Source: Cyanobacteria bacterium UBA3301
Lineage (GTDB): Bacteria > Cyanobacteriota > Vampirovibrionia > Gastranaerophilales > Gastranaerophilaceae
Assembly (NCBI GenBank): GCA_002361485.1
Contig: DESZ01000006.1
Location: forward strand, 124,001 to 188,000
DNA: 64,000 nt
Direction of reading: 5' to 3'
Of this stretch, positions 7,984 through 16,579 are shown piece by piece. The notes beneath the pieces were generated by a model. The model did not search any database and was not told the DNA's origin. It was given only the letters and a program-made list of their open reading frames with translations. The translations under genes and the position numbers were made by a program. Each line of letters opens with the position of its first letter. Positions within the stretch are counted from its first letter, which is position 1.

Positions 7984-8718
7984 TTAGATATCTTCCCATT
8001 TTATTGCGTCATTACCGAGAAAATCATTACAAGCTTTGAAATGATTAGGTGCTAGTATTGGGAAGTTCCCACCACGATTCACGCTCGAATTGGATGGATG
8101 ATTAGATATTAATACAAGCATTTCCCTTTGGATTGACATATAGGTTTTCTTTTCTTTGATTAAGTCAAAGAAAGTAGCTTTTGCCTTGTCTCCCCACAGA
8201 AAAATAACCAATTTATCATTACTACAAGTCAATAAATTTTTAATTACTTCTTTAATAAATGGTCTCCAAGCTTCTATATGGGTATCAGTTTTTTCTTTGC
8301 TCTCATAGGTTAATGCTGTATTCAATAATAAAATACCATTATTATTTGCCCAAGTAGCTAAATTAGTACCCCAGCTTTCGACTTCACTATTTTCAATCTT
8401 ATCAAAGGCTTGATTTGTTTTATAGGCTTGCAGAGCTTTAAAAATATTTAATAGGGAGTCTTCTGCGGGTCTCTTATTGTCTCCAAAAGAAAATGCATAG
8501 CCATGAGCTCTACCTTCATCTGGATATGGGTCTTGACCTAGTATGAGCACTTTTGTTGTTTTAGGAGTTAATTTATCAAAAGCATTAAATATATCTTCTT
8601 GTTTTGGTTTTATTACCCCTTTTACCCCTTTTATGCACTTTTTCAATTGTTGACTGGGTTTAAAAGTTCCAAGCCAGCCTGATTCTTTTAACTTTTCAAT
8701 CTCATTTTCAATTTTCAT
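7984..8718 (-). CDS. ung: Uracil-DNA glycosylase, family 1
   Basis: A 244-residue base-excision repair enzyme that removes uracil from DNA. It shows motif A as LILGQDPYPDEGRAHGYAFS, with the catalytic Asp and the stacking Phe; a Pro replaces the usual His after DPY. The uracil-contact Asn is in LLLNTALTYE, and the catalytic His is in ISNHPSNSSVNRGGN near the end. Length is in the family range. AGGAGAG lies at a good distance before the ATG. It is carried within accessory DNA on the strand opposite the neighbouring cargo genes, with no close partner. Mobile elements sometimes carry their own ung, so this may not be the only copy in the genome. Confidence 0.88.
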   Translation of the reverse strand: MKIENEIEKLKESGWLGTFKPSQQLKKCIKGVKGVIKPKQEDIFNAFDKLTPKTTKVLILGQDPYPDEGRAHGYAFSFGDNKRPAEDSLLNIFKALQAYKTNQAFDKIENSEVESWGTNLATWANNNGILLLNTALTYESKEKTDTHIEAWRPFIKEVIKNLLTCSNDKLVIFLWGDKAKATFFDLIKEKKTYMSIQREMLVLISNHPSNSSVNRGGNFPILAPNHFKACNDFLGNDAIKWEDI

Positions 8719-8881
8719 AATAACTCTCTCCTATTACGTTACTAAAAGCCCTCTTACCCAAACTTACAAGAACTTATAAGCCTATTATACAGTTTTTAAG
8801 AATGTAAAGCAAGTAATTCTACATCTCTTTGCTACGTTATCTTTGTAGTGAAAATAGCTTATTATAAATTGTGAGGACAGT

Positions 8882-9205
8882 ATGAAAGATAACGCAGATA
8901 TTAAAAAACTTTTAGGCAGACGAATAAAAGAGCTTCGTGAAAGTAAAGATTTAACTCAGGAACAATTAGCTGAAAAAATCGGCATTGGACAGCGTAACCT
9001 GAGCAAGATAGAATGCGGGAATAATTTTGTAACTTCTGAAACCTTATCAAAAATAATATCTGCACTTCAAGTTGAGGCAAAAGACCTCTTTGATTTTAAT
9101 CATAAAAACGATAAAGAAATTTTAAAAAGGGAACTTTTTGAGGCAATAAAAGAGGAAAAAGTTGATATAGAGCTTCTGTATCGGTTCTATAAGTCGGTAA
9201 AATAA
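8882..9205 (+). CDS. XRE-family transcriptional regulator
   Basis: A 107-residue regulator with an N-terminal Cro/C1-type helix-turn-helix: LGRRIKELRESKDLTQEQLA, then IGIGQRNLSKIECG and SETLSKIISALQVEAKDLF (residues ~10-75). The remaining ~30 residues are charged and helical. A GAGGACAG ribosome site precedes the start. Such proteins usually repress the integration/replication genes of the element they sit in. Here it lies upstream of a long region with inverted repeats (9206-9538), then the excisionase-like gene and the primase gene, so an immunity-repressor role is plausible but not shown. Confidence 0.85.
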   Translation: MKDNADIKKLLGRRIKELRESKDLTQEQLAEKIGIGQRNLSKIECGNNFVTSETLSKIISALQVEAKDLFDFNHKNDKEILKRELFEAIKEEKVDIELLYRFYKSVK

Positions 9206-9538
9206 TTCCAGATGTGGTTTCATATAAATTAATTTTACAAGGAGTTTATTTGAGAAAATATATTGCCCTATTTACATAATGTTTATATAGTTTTCCGCAT
9301 ATTTCTCAAATGCACAAATAAACTTATATGCAAGTAACGTTTTGTAACAATATAGTCAAAATCACAAGTCCGGACGAGGAATCCGGACTAAGAGTTCACA
9401 ATTTGTAATATTTGCCAAATTACTCAAAACCCTCTTGCAGTGTGATTTTGTTTCGGTTATTTTGTCTTTGTAAAAAATAAATTAAAGCCAAACCTTTGAT
9501 ACACAAAGGTTTTACAAGCAATGAAAGGATAAACTTCT
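9206..9538 (+). promoter_or_regulatory. Inverted-repeat region upstream of the excisionase-like gene
   Basis: A 333-nt gene-free stretch with three inverted repeats. The first pairs 9243-9261 with 9299-9325, broken by an ~8-nt insertion. The second is AGTCCGGA (9367-9374) with TCCGGACT (9382-9389). The third is AAACCTTTG (9490-9498) with CAAAGGTTT (9504-9512), just before the gene. They may be operators, recombination-directionality sites or an origin; the sequence alone does not decide. Confidence 0.5.
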
Positions 9539-9790
9539 ATGGAAGGTAAATTTGACGTGCCTCGATTTGGCACGATAAACAAATGTGCAAAAATGACAGG
9601 ATTATCAAAATTTCACGTAAGACAGTTAGTTTTACAAAGCAGAGTAAAGTATATCCGAGCAGGAGCAAAATATCTTATAAATATTGGAAACCTTATTGAG
9701 TACCTGAACATCGGAGATAATTCACTTATAAGTAAATCAAAAAGTAATGATGTATTAGAAAGAAAGGCAGGAATATATGCAGGCAATTAA
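9539..9790 (+). CDS. Excisionase-like HTH protein
   Basis: An 83-residue protein with a MerR/excisionase-type winged helix: GTINKCAKMTGLSKFHVRQL (residues ~12-31), a short wing with RAGAKYLINIGNLIEYL, and a basic tail. Such proteins bind element ends and steer a tyrosine integrase toward excision, or act as regulators. The start follows a long inverted-repeat region with a GAAAGGA ribosome site. The end overlaps the primase-type gene by 14 nt, so the two are co-translated. Excisionase function is inferred from domain and context. Confidence 0.75.
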   Translation: MEGKFDVPRFGTINKCAKMTGLSKFHVRQLVLQSRVKYIRAGAKYLINIGNLIEYLNIGDNSLISKSKSNDVLERKAGIYAGN

Positions 9791-11939
9791 CTTAAATGAA
9801 AGTCTCTCTGAGGAAACAAATCCTACTTACACTGATAGTAATAGTTTTATGATACAAGATTTTCTAAACAGTGGAATAAGTCTTAAAACAATTGAAAAAT
9901 ATCAGAATATGGGGTATTTAACTGAAACGGAAAGTTATTGGAAATTACACTACCCAGAGCTTTACGAAAATAAGATAACTGATTATTGGAATATTAGGTA
10001 TAAAAAACCAAATCCAAATAAGGGGAAATACGTTAAGCCTAAAGGGCAAACATCTAGATTGTTTCGTCCACTAGATTTATCTCCGGATATTTTGCGAAAC
10101 CCAAAGAAAGCCATAATTCTTACCGAAGGCGATAAGAAGGCAATAAAAGCTGTTCAAGAGGGATTCCCTTGTCTTTCATTAGGCGGGGTTTGGTCTTGGA
10201 AACGAACACCAGAGAAAGAGTTAGAAAGTTCCGATATCTTTAATCCTGACAAGTGGGAAGAAATAATTTGTGAAGCAGACATTATTCCCGATATTGCAAA
10301 TGCAAATTTTGAGAATAAAGAAATTTTCCTATGCTATGACAATGATATGTGGAGTAAATTACAAGTCAAGCAGGCTTTATACTGTCTTGCAGCATACCTT
10401 ATGTATGAAAAGAAAGCAAAGGTGAGAATAATAACACTTCCTGAAGGTGATGCAAAAGGTTTAGATGACTACCTTGTTGCTAATGAAACAAAACAATTTA
10501 AGATATTAATGGAACAAGCTAAAACAGTGACATTAAAAGATATTCGTAATGAACTGTCTGAAAAACCTAAACCAGTCAATTTCCCATTGGAATTTTTCCC
10601 CTCACAAATATCGGAACTTATTGAAGATTTACACATAAGAATGGATGCTCCAATAGAATACATAGCTTGCGTTTTTATATCAGTAATAAGTATTTTGATT
10701 GATGGGCATTATACCATTATGGCAAATTCAGATAGTAACTGGACAGAATACCCCATATTGTGGATTGCCATTGTAGGAACCCCGTCACAGAAAAAATCCC
10801 CTTGCTTGAAGTTAGGAAAACAAATAATCGACGATATAGAAATCGGCTTAAATGGTATTTACGAAACTAATATGACCGAGTATAAACGTAAGGAAGAGTA
10901 CAGAAAATTACAGATAAATAAGTATAAAAAGCAGGCTAAAAAAGGAGATACCTCTATTGATATTAATGATATTCCTCCAGAACCAGAGAAACCTTTAAGA
11001 GCTCGTCTTACTACACAAAATACGACAACAGAATCTTTGGCATACATAGTAAATGCAAATTCCGCAATGCACTTAGGGGTTGCATTTTATTTGGATGAGT
11101 TATCTTATTTATTAAAAGGTTTCAACCAATATAAGCGTGGTGGTGGTAATGATATAGAATATTATCTCCAGTCTTGGAGCCGTGCAAGACAAAACATTGT
11201 TCGCAAAAGTAGTAAGACTGATTATACCATTGAAATAGGGCACAATATTATTGGCTCTATACAACCAAAGGTATTACAAGAAACATTATTGAAAAACAGT
11301 TTGGATTTATATAATGGCATGATAGAACGTTGGTTATTTTGTTGTAGTGATTATAATGAAAAAGGTTTTGATATAAATAGTAATGGATACTGCGACATAT
11401 CAGCATTTAGCGAATTCTGTAAGGAGCTTTTCACAGAAATAATTTTGAATCCGGAAAAAACAACCTTATATGAGTTTAGTTCAATGGCTAGGGTTACATT
11501 TATAAATTTTTGCAATAATATTGTAAAAGCAAAATCGTCCGCTAAATTAACCGATTTAGACAAATCTTATTTACAAAAGCAAACAAATTATGTTGCAAGA
11601 TTTGCCTTAATACACAACTGTTTTCACAATTACAAAAGTACAGTAATATCAGAAGATTCAGTCATAAAAGCGATTGAATTAAGTAAATATTTTATTACTT
11701 GTTATATGAATATTGTAAAAAATAATATTAACAGAAATCCTGTTGACGAAAAAATAATAAGTTACTTAATTACAAAAAATTTAACCAAAATTACACCAAC
11801 AGCTTTATATAAAAGTAATGAAAGTTTTTTCAAATCAGTTGATAAGGTAAGAAATGCTTTGGAAAGATTATCTCGTAGGGGTTACGGAAGAATTGTAAAA
11901 GCTAAAAATGGGTCAACTTTTATTTTTTATAATGATTAA
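9777..11939 (+). CDS. DUF3854/DUF3987 primase-type replication protein
   Basis: A 720-residue protein with two recognisable parts. Residues ~85-240 form a DUF3854 toprim-like domain (ILTEGDKKAIKAVQEGFPCL, LGGVWSWKR, FLCYDNDMW, LPEGDAKGLDDYL), with the acidic residues expected to bind metal. Residues ~265-650 match DUF3987 (PLEFFPSQISELIEDLH, WIAIVGTPSQKKSPCLK as a modified Walker A, YLDELSYLLKGF as a Walker-B-like segment). Such proteins accompany integrases in gut mobile elements and are thought to start element replication. The start overlaps the excisionase-like gene; AAAGGCAGGA lies upstream. No other helicase or initiator is seen nearby. Confidence 0.8.
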   Translation: MQAINLNESLSEETNPTYTDSNSFMIQDFLNSGISLKTIEKYQNMGYLTETESYWKLHYPELYENKITDYWNIRYKKPNPNKGKYVKPKGQTSRLFRPLDLSPDILRNPKKAIILTEGDKKAIKAVQEGFPCLSLGGVWSWKRTPEKELESSDIFNPDKWEEIICEADIIPDIANANFENKEIFLCYDNDMWSKLQVKQALYCLAAYLMYEKKAKVRIITLPEGDAKGLDDYLVANETKQFKILMEQAKTVTLKDIRNELSEKPKPVNFPLEFFPSQISELIEDLHIRMDAPIEYIACVFISVISILIDGHYTIMANSDSNWTEYPILWIAIVGTPSQKKSPCLKLGKQIIDDIEIGLNGIYETNMTEYKRKEEYRKLQINKYKKQAKKGDTSIDINDIPPEPEKPLRARLTTQNTTTESLAYIVNANSAMHLGVAFYLDELSYLLKGFNQYKRGGGNDIEYYLQSWSRARQNIVRKSSKTDYTIEIGHNIIGSIQPKVLQETLLKNSLDLYNGMIERWLFCCSDYNEKGFDINSNGYCDISAFSEFCKELFTEIILNPEKTTLYEFSSMARVTFINFCNNIVKAKSSAKLTDLDKSYLQKQTNYVARFALIHNCFHNYKSTVISEDSVIKAIELSKYFITCYMNIVKNNINRNPVDEKIISYLITKNLTKITPTALYKSNESFFKSVDKVRNALERLSRRGYGRIVKAKNGSTFIFYND

Positions 11940-12088
11940 CTCAATAAATCATGAGGTGTTACAAGTTCATATAGTCCCTTCTGATTACAGATTTACACAC
12001 AGTAATTTCACATCTCTCATACAAAGTTAAGAAAATAATTACGAGTTCCCAAAAACGAGTGATAATTAAAATTGAAGGATAATTATAA

Positions 12089-13474
12089 ATGGCACATTAC
12101 GAACATCGGACAAAGAATACATATAGATTAGTCGTTGATACCGGATTGGACTCAACAGGTAAGAGAGTGCGTAAGCGTAAGACCATCAAGCTTGACGATT
12201 CACTCACTCCTGCACAACGTGAAAAAGAGTTAAACCGCCAGTTAGTACTTTTTGAACAAGAGGTTATAGGTGGAACTTACCTTGATGGGGAGAAATTAAC
12301 TTTTGCAGAATTCACCCAAAACTGGTTAAAGAATTATGCAGAGGTAAAATTATCCCCTACAACTCTTGTAGCATACAAGCAAAAGTTAAATGATAGAATA
12401 TTACCCGCATTGGGACATATAGTAATAAGCAAATTACAGCCGACACATTTATTACAGTTTTATAATAGTTTGCATGAGTCAAATATAAGACTTGATAGTA
12501 AGTACCAGCCAACACAAAAGCTTGTAGAGGTGCTTAAATCTTATTCACGTATGCAATTAGTTGAATTAACTGGCTTATCACCAAAGTCCTGTAATAGGTT
12601 GAAAAGAGGATTAATCACTAATTATGAGATAGCTCAAAAATTATGTACGGCTTTGAATATAAAACTCAATAAAATGTTTACCCTAACAAATGAAAAAACA
12701 TTATCTGAAAAAACAGTGCAAAATCATATGGGAATTATCTGTTCAATTCTTTCGACAGCTTTAAAGTGGAATGTTATAAAAGACAATCCTATGCTAAGAA
12801 TTGATATGAAAAAAGTCCCAAAACCTAAAGCAAAATATTATGATGATAAACAAATTACACAAATGCTTGAGGCTTTGGATTCAGAACCCTTAATCCTTAA
12901 AACAATGGTGTATTTATCTGTTGACATCGGATTAAGGCGAGGAGAACTGACAGGCTTAACATGGGATGATATTGATTTCAAAACAGCTCAGATAAGTATA
13001 AATAAACAAAGGCATTATGTTGTCGGATATGGAACCATAAAAGATAAACCTAAAACAGAAGCAGGAACAAGAGTAGTTACAGCATCTAAAACAGTAATAA
13101 GCCTGCTAAAAAAGTATCAAGTAAAGCAAAAGTTACAAAAATTCAAACTAGGAACTGCTTGGAAAAATGAGCCTTATGTGTTCGTACACAATGACGGAAC
13201 TCCGATAAACACTAATTTGCCTTATAAATGGTTTGTTAATTTCTTAGATAGACATAACCTGCCGAGAATTACATTTCACCAATTAAGACACACTAATGCA
13301 AGTATCTTAATAGCCTCTGGCGAAGATGTTGTAACTGTAAGTAGCCGTTTAGGTCACGCAGACAAAAGTATAACCCTGAACACATATTCTCATATGATAA
13401 AAAGTAAAGAGGCACAGGCTGCCAATAAAATGGATGGGTTTTATTCCAAGTTGAAATGTGCCAGTGGTATATAG
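12089..13474 (+). CDS. Tyrosine-type integrase with internal HTH insertion
   Basis: A 461-residue site-specific recombinase. The N-terminus has an AP2-like arm-binding segment; residues ~70-230 form the core-binding domain. The catalytic domain carries Arg in GLRRGELTGLTW, Lys in DKPKTEAGTR, HQLRHT, LGHADKS and the nucleophile in NTYSHM, so the set is complete. The unusual part is an insertion at residues ~150-195 (RMQLVELTGLSPKSCNRLKR, then AQKLCTALNIKLNKMF), which reads like an XRE-type helix-turn-helix inside the core-binding domain. A GAAGGA ribosome site precedes the ATG. It ends 170 nt before the tRNA-Gly fragment, the usual place for an integrase at its attachment site. Confidence 0.9.
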   Translation: MAHYEHRTKNTYRLVVDTGLDSTGKRVRKRKTIKLDDSLTPAQREKELNRQLVLFEQEVIGGTYLDGEKLTFAEFTQNWLKNYAEVKLSPTTLVAYKQKLNDRILPALGHIVISKLQPTHLLQFYNSLHESNIRLDSKYQPTQKLVEVLKSYSRMQLVELTGLSPKSCNRLKRGLITNYEIAQKLCTALNIKLNKMFTLTNEKTLSEKTVQNHMGIICSILSTALKWNVIKDNPMLRIDMKKVPKPKAKYYDDKQITQMLEALDSEPLILKTMVYLSVDIGLRRGELTGLTWDDIDFKTAQISINKQRHYVVGYGTIKDKPKTEAGTRVVTASKTVISLLKKYQVKQKLQKFKLGTAWKNEPYVFVHNDGTPINTNLPYKWFVNFLDRHNLPRITFHQLRHTNASILIASGEDVVTVSSRLGHADKSITLNTYSHMIKSKEAQAANKMDGFYSKLKCASGI

Positions 13475-13644
13475 TGTCCTTGACATAAAAGGATAAAAAT
13501 TTGAAATTTGGGGGCGAGTGGGGGGCGAAAATTACAAAAAATTACCCCAAATTACAACAAGATACCAAAAGTAAAAGCTTACGAAATTGAATAATAACAA
13601 GCATTACTGCAACTTACTAAAAGTTACAAAAAGAAATTATAAGT

Positions 13645-13668
13645 ATTCGAGCCTCGTCTCCCGCTCCA
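13645..13668 (+). other. tRNA-Gly 3' fragment, putative attachment site
   Basis: ATTCGAGCCTCGTCTCCCGC followed by TCCA matches the T-loop, T-stem 3' strand, acceptor 3' strand, U73 and CCA of tRNA-Gly (the E. coli GCC isoacceptor ends nearly the same way). The 5' half of a tRNA is absent. It is followed at once by a terminator, as expected for the chromosomal remnant left when an element integrates into the gene's 3' end. Confidence 0.75.
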
Positions 13669-13673
13669 TAAAG

Positions 13674-13702
13674 AAGCTCCACTTCATGTGGGGCTTTTTT
13701 AT
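13674..13702 (+). terminator. Terminator of the former tRNA-Gly gene
   Basis: AAGCTCCAC (13674-13682) pairs with GTGGGGCTT (13688-13696) around a 5-nt loop and is followed by a T-run. It lies 5 nt after the CCA of the tRNA fragment. Confidence 0.8.
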
Positions 13703-13842
13703 GTGCGGAGATAGCGGGTTGAACAAGCCTTTTATGCGAGTTGCGCGTATTGTATTTCTCGAGTTGGTGTGGTTCATAAATGTATCAAATGGTGCAAAAA
13801 ATTCATTCGAACTCCACAAAATACTTACGCATTTTAGTAGGT

Positions 13843-13918
13843 ACTCATCCTCACACACTCAAATAAAAAAGGTCTTGGCAAAAGCCAAAACCTTTTTTAT
13901 GGGGCGGGTGGTGGGATT
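13843..13918 (-). repeat. Partial duplicate of the tRNA-His 3' end and terminator
   Basis: A 27-nt identity (13892-13918) to 14112-14138 covers the T-run and the 3' end of tRNA-His on the minus strand. The match continues as AAATAAAAAA (13861-13870 and 14081-14090) and CTCATCCTCAC, all at an offset of 220. The hairpins between differ in sequence (13871-13892 against 14091-14112) but keep the same length, the same paired positions and the same C-A mismatch. Confidence 0.8.
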
Positions 13919-14084
13919 GTCTTGGATTTTGCTGTCTCTCGGACAAGTGATTTGCTTCACTTTGTTGTCGCAAATCTTTGTCCTCACATACTCGAGTTCC
14001 GCTCGCCTTAACAGGCTCGACTCCACTCTTACGCAAAATCCGCCGAACCCACAATTTGTGGCTTCTCATCCTCACCACACAAAT

Positions 14085-14119
14085 AAAAAAGACCACAACA
14101 GAAGTTGTAGTCTTTTTTA
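14085..14119 (-). terminator. tRNA-His terminator
   Basis: On the minus strand GACTACAAC pairs with GTTGTGGTC (14091-14112) around a 4-nt loop, flanked by a T-run, directly after the tRNA CCA end. Confidence 0.75.
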
Positions 14120-14196
14120 TGGGGCGGGTGGTGGGATTCGAACCCACGCATAACGGAACCACAATCCGTGGTCTTAACCACTTGACGACACCCGCC
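14120..14196 (-). tRNA. tRNA-His (GTG)
   Basis: A 77-nt cloverleaf on the minus strand. The acceptor GGCGGGTG pairs with CACCCGCC over eight base pairs, which includes the extra G-1 typical of tRNA-His. The anticodon stem is ACGGA/TCCGT around the loop TTGTGGT, giving anticodon GTG. The T-arm is GTGGG-TTCGAAT-CCCAC. The CCA end is encoded. Confidence 0.97.
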
Positions 14197-14224
14197 ATAC
14201 CTCATTTACTTTCTTATCATAACA

Positions 14225-14262
14225 AAAAAATACCGTCGGTCAAGACCAACGGCATTTTTTAT
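14225..14262 (-). terminator. Terminator of the response-regulator gene
   Basis: CCGTCGGTC (14233-14241) and GACCAACGG (14244-14252) pair with one mismatch, flanked by A-runs and T-runs, between the rpaB stop and tRNA-His. It could work in both directions. Confidence 0.65.
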
Positions 14263-14279
14263 TTATATGATTTTATCCC

Positions 14280-15029
14280 TTAATTTATTCTCTGGAACAT
14301 ATACCCGATTCCGCGAGCAGTTAATATTAACTCCGGATTTGCCGGATCTGTTTCCAATTTCGAACGCAATCTTGAAATATGAACATCTACAACCCTCGTA
14401 TCTATTCTGTGATCAGGCGGATATGCCCATACATGCTGTAATATTTCGTTTCTCGAAAATGCTTGACCGGAATTGTTTACCAATAATTCTAACAAGCTGA
14501 ATTCCATGCCGGTCAATCTGATTCGTTCATTCTTTCTGTATACCTGACGGCGTGCCGTATCAATCTTGATATTACCTGTCGTAATTACATTTTTAGTAAC
14601 TTTTCCTGAAGCTGTTGTCATTTCTCTGTTATTTGTTCTTCTCAAAACAGCTTTAACACGAGCTTCTAATTCCTTTGGCGAAAAAGGTTTGATAACATAA
14701 TCATCTGCACCTAATTCCAACCCTGTTATTCTTTCCGAAACATCTCCCAATGCAGTTAATATAATTATCGGAACATCTGAAGTTCTTCTGATTTCTCTTG
14801 TTACTCCGTAACCATCCATCTTCGGCATCATTACGTCCAATACCACCAAATCAGGATTATATTTATTAAAAGAAGAAACTGCCTCTTCACCGTCTTGCGC
14901 GGTATATACATCATAACCTGCCATCTTTAAACGGGTTTCCAATATTCTTCTGATACTTGACTCATCATCTGCTAAAAGAATACGCTGACGATTATCCCCT
15001 TCGTTAGACATTTCCATATTTTCTGACAT
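14280..15029 (-). CDS. rpaB: OmpR-family response regulator, RpaB-like
   Basis: A 249-residue two-component response regulator. The receiver domain (residues ~14-130) has the acidic pair in LLADDESSIRRILE, the phospho-acceptor Asp in DLVVLDVMMPKMDG, Thr in IILTALGD and Lys in VIKPFSPKELEARV. The C-terminal winged helix contains IRLTGMEFSLLELLV, EILQHVWAY, DTRVVDVHISRLRSKLE and LTARGIGYMFQRI. These stretches match cyanobacterial RpaB/Ycf27 very closely, and that is the main lineage clue in the window. In cyanobacteria RpaB governs stress and light-related genes; here the regulon must differ. No histidine kinase is adjacent. AAGGAA precedes the ATG. Confidence 0.92.
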   Translation of the reverse strand: MSENMEMSNEGDNRQRILLADDESSIRRILETRLKMAGYDVYTAQDGEEAVSSFNKYNPDLVVLDVMMPKMDGYGVTREIRRTSDVPIIILTALGDVSERITGLELGADDYVIKPFSPKELEARVKAVLRRTNNREMTTASGKVTKNVITTGNIKIDTARRQVYRKNERIRLTGMEFSLLELLVNNSGQAFSRNEILQHVWAYPPDHRIDTRVVDVHISRLRSKLETDPANPELILTARGIGYMFQRIN

Positions 15030-15188
15030 AGCCTATTCCTTACCTTACTTTAAATCTGTATTACCAAAAATTAAAAAGTATTACAAAATATTTCTTTTTC
15101 TATACTTTTATAACATTATGTTACACTAAGTTACAAAAAATTGCAAGCATATTTTTGGCTAATTTTTGGATTGGTTATATAGTATGTT

Positions 15189-16103
15189 TTAGAGCGAATT
15201 TCCAAATTCTACCTCGACTGTTGTGCCTTCTCCCACAAGTCCTTTCAGGTGGTTTCTGTCCAGTTTTACTTTTGTATACATTATTTTCGACTGTTCTTTT
15301 GTTTCAGGATTATAAACTCCATACTTTTTATTTTGCTTTATTAATATATATTCACCCATTTTTTTTATCTTATCATAGTTGACATCATATATAATTGAGC
15401 CCTCAAGATTTGCAAGACCATATTTGTCATAACGCCTTATTATCAAAACATCATTTACTCTTTTTATCTTGTCACAATCATTAGATATCAAAATATTGTT
15501 ATCCGAATCCAGTACTCCATAATAACCATTCAATTTGGTTAAATAAATATCTTTGGCTAAAACTTCCATCTGCTGATACTTTATCGGCACAATTACATTT
15601 TCATTTATATCTATAATACCGTATTTTTTATCATATTTAACAAGGATTTTCCCGCTTTCAATTTCCGACATGCGCGAATATTTACGAGTAGTCAACACTT
15701 TAGCCTGACTGTCTACAATTTGATAACCTTTTCCTTTTTTATTAATAATAAAATAATGTTTATCAAGATACACCAAATGAGCGACACTTAGACAATCGGC
15801 AACCAATACAGAACCATCAGAATTATAAATTGTACTGTTCGAAAAAACATTCTTCGTTCCGTTTGAATAATAATTGGTTGTAGTTTCCGTTATTGCATAA
15901 TGTTCTTTACAGTTTGGGAATCTTTGTTCATAAGTATTATGTTCGGTATTAGTTAAGTAAACATGCTCAGATGATGACCCTGAAGAATGATGAGAACGAC
16001 AACTCCCGCAATTGTGATGAGCTGAAGCCGAATGCGCACCTTTTGCAACAGCACACGTCGCAAAACATATAACTACACATAAACATAATAAAATCTTTTT
16101 CAT
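15189..16103 (-). CDS. Secreted WG-repeat protein
   Basis: A ~304-residue exported protein. It opens with a signal peptide (KKILLCLCVVICFATCAVA) followed by a His/Ser/Cys-rich stretch (SASAHHNCGSCRSHHSSGSS). From residue ~110 it has WG-type repeats in degenerate form: KGKGYQIVDSQAKVL, DKKYGIIDINENVIVPIKYQ, NGYYGVLDSDNNIL, DKYGLANLEGSIIYDVNYD and NKKYGVYNPET. I start at the ATG at 16103, with AGGAG nine bases upstream; two upstream TTG codons are in frame. The function is unknown; extracytoplasmic WG-repeat proteins are usually taken to bind other envelope proteins. It is monocistronic. Confidence 0.75.
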   Translation of the reverse strand: MKKILLCLCVVICFATCAVAKGAHSASAHHNCGSCRSHHSSGSSSEHVYLTNTEHNTYEQRFPNCKEHYAITETTTNYYSNGTKNVFSNSTIYNSDGSVLVADCLSVAHLVYLDKHYFIINKKGKGYQIVDSQAKVLTTRKYSRMSEIESGKILVKYDKKYGIIDINENVIVPIKYQQMEVLAKDIYLTKLNGYYGVLDSDNNILISNDCDKIKRVNDVLIIRRYDKYGLANLEGSIIYDVNYDKIKKMGEYILIKQNKKYGVYNPETKEQSKIMYTKVKLDRNHLKGLVGEGTTVEVEFGNSL

Positions 16104-16181
16104 CAACAAATACTCCTATACTTCTACTACTAGTATAGCAGATTTAGGATAAGAATTTATATTCTTTATAAAAATTTGATA

Positions 16182-16532
16182 TTAGCCGCGCAAAATATTT
16201 GATACAACATCCCAATTTGACAAAACAAGTACAATAATAATCAGTGCAAATATTATTGCCACAACCACCGTTCCAAACTGAATAATAATATCCTGTGCTG
16301 TGCGTGAACGATAGGTATTTGGTTGAATCAAGTCAACAAATGCAGCCATAATAGCCAGAGAAACAGCAAACACAGGATTGTATTTTAATCTCATTTCCTT
16401 ATATACGGATTTACCTGCGTTATATAACCAATACAAAGCTCCAACTATCAAAGCTAAGACCAAAATTCCGCCAAGACCGCTGTTTTTTAGTGATGTAATA
16501 AAATTATTTATATCCGCATATATACTATTCAT
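16182..16532 (-). CDS. Small membrane protein, unknown
   Basis: A ~116-residue protein with three hydrophobic stretches: GILVLALIVGALYWLY (~20-35), FAVSLAIMAAFVDLI (~54-68) and TVVVAIIFALIIIVLVL (~86-103). A short amphipathic N-terminus precedes them. No known family is recognised; the arrangement resembles small holin-like or pilin-associated membrane proteins, but this is only a shape. The ATG at 16532 is taken as the start; a TTG two codons upstream is also possible and neither has a good ribosome site. It is separated from both neighbours by about 50-80 nt. Confidence 0.6.
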   Translation of the reverse strand: MNSIYADINNFITSLKNSGLGGILVLALIVGALYWLYNAGKSVYKEMRLKYNPVFAVSLAIMAAFVDLIQPNTYRSRTAQDIIIQFGTVVVAIIFALIIIVLVLSNWDVVSNILRG

Positions 16533-16579
16533 ATCCAAATTTTAACAAATATTTTAATTCATTTCCTCATATAAATACA

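Larger units (their letters stand above)
8882..13668 (+). mobile_element. Replication/integration module of an integrated element
   Basis: The segment holds an XRE regulator, an excisionase-like HTH protein, a DUF3854/DUF3987 primase-type protein and a tyrosine integrase, and it ends at a tRNA-Gly 3' fragment (13645-13668) that looks like the attachment site. This order is usual for integrative elements and satellites. Only the right boundary is supported. The left boundary is not visible; cargo from 1 to 8.7 kb probably belongs to the same element, whose intact tRNA-Gly would lie outside the window. No capsid, terminase or conjugation genes are present in the window. Confidence 0.7.
13475..14119. 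other. Gene-free junction between integrase and tRNA-His
   Basis: About 645 bases without a convincing gene. From left to right it holds the tRNA-Gly 3' fragment and terminator (13645-13700), a GC-richer segment (~13700-13843), a partial copy of the tRNA-His 3' end with its own terminator (13843-13918), a second GC-richer segment (13919-14063), and the true tRNA-His terminator. The two segments share words such as CTCGAGTT, ACTCCAC, CTTACGCA and CTCATCCTCAC in the same order. Confidence 0.6.

Noticed and set aside
13587..14153. 188-residue open frame across the junction
   Set aside because: It runs through the tRNA-Gly fragment, two terminators and part of tRNA-His on the other strand, and has no ribosome site.
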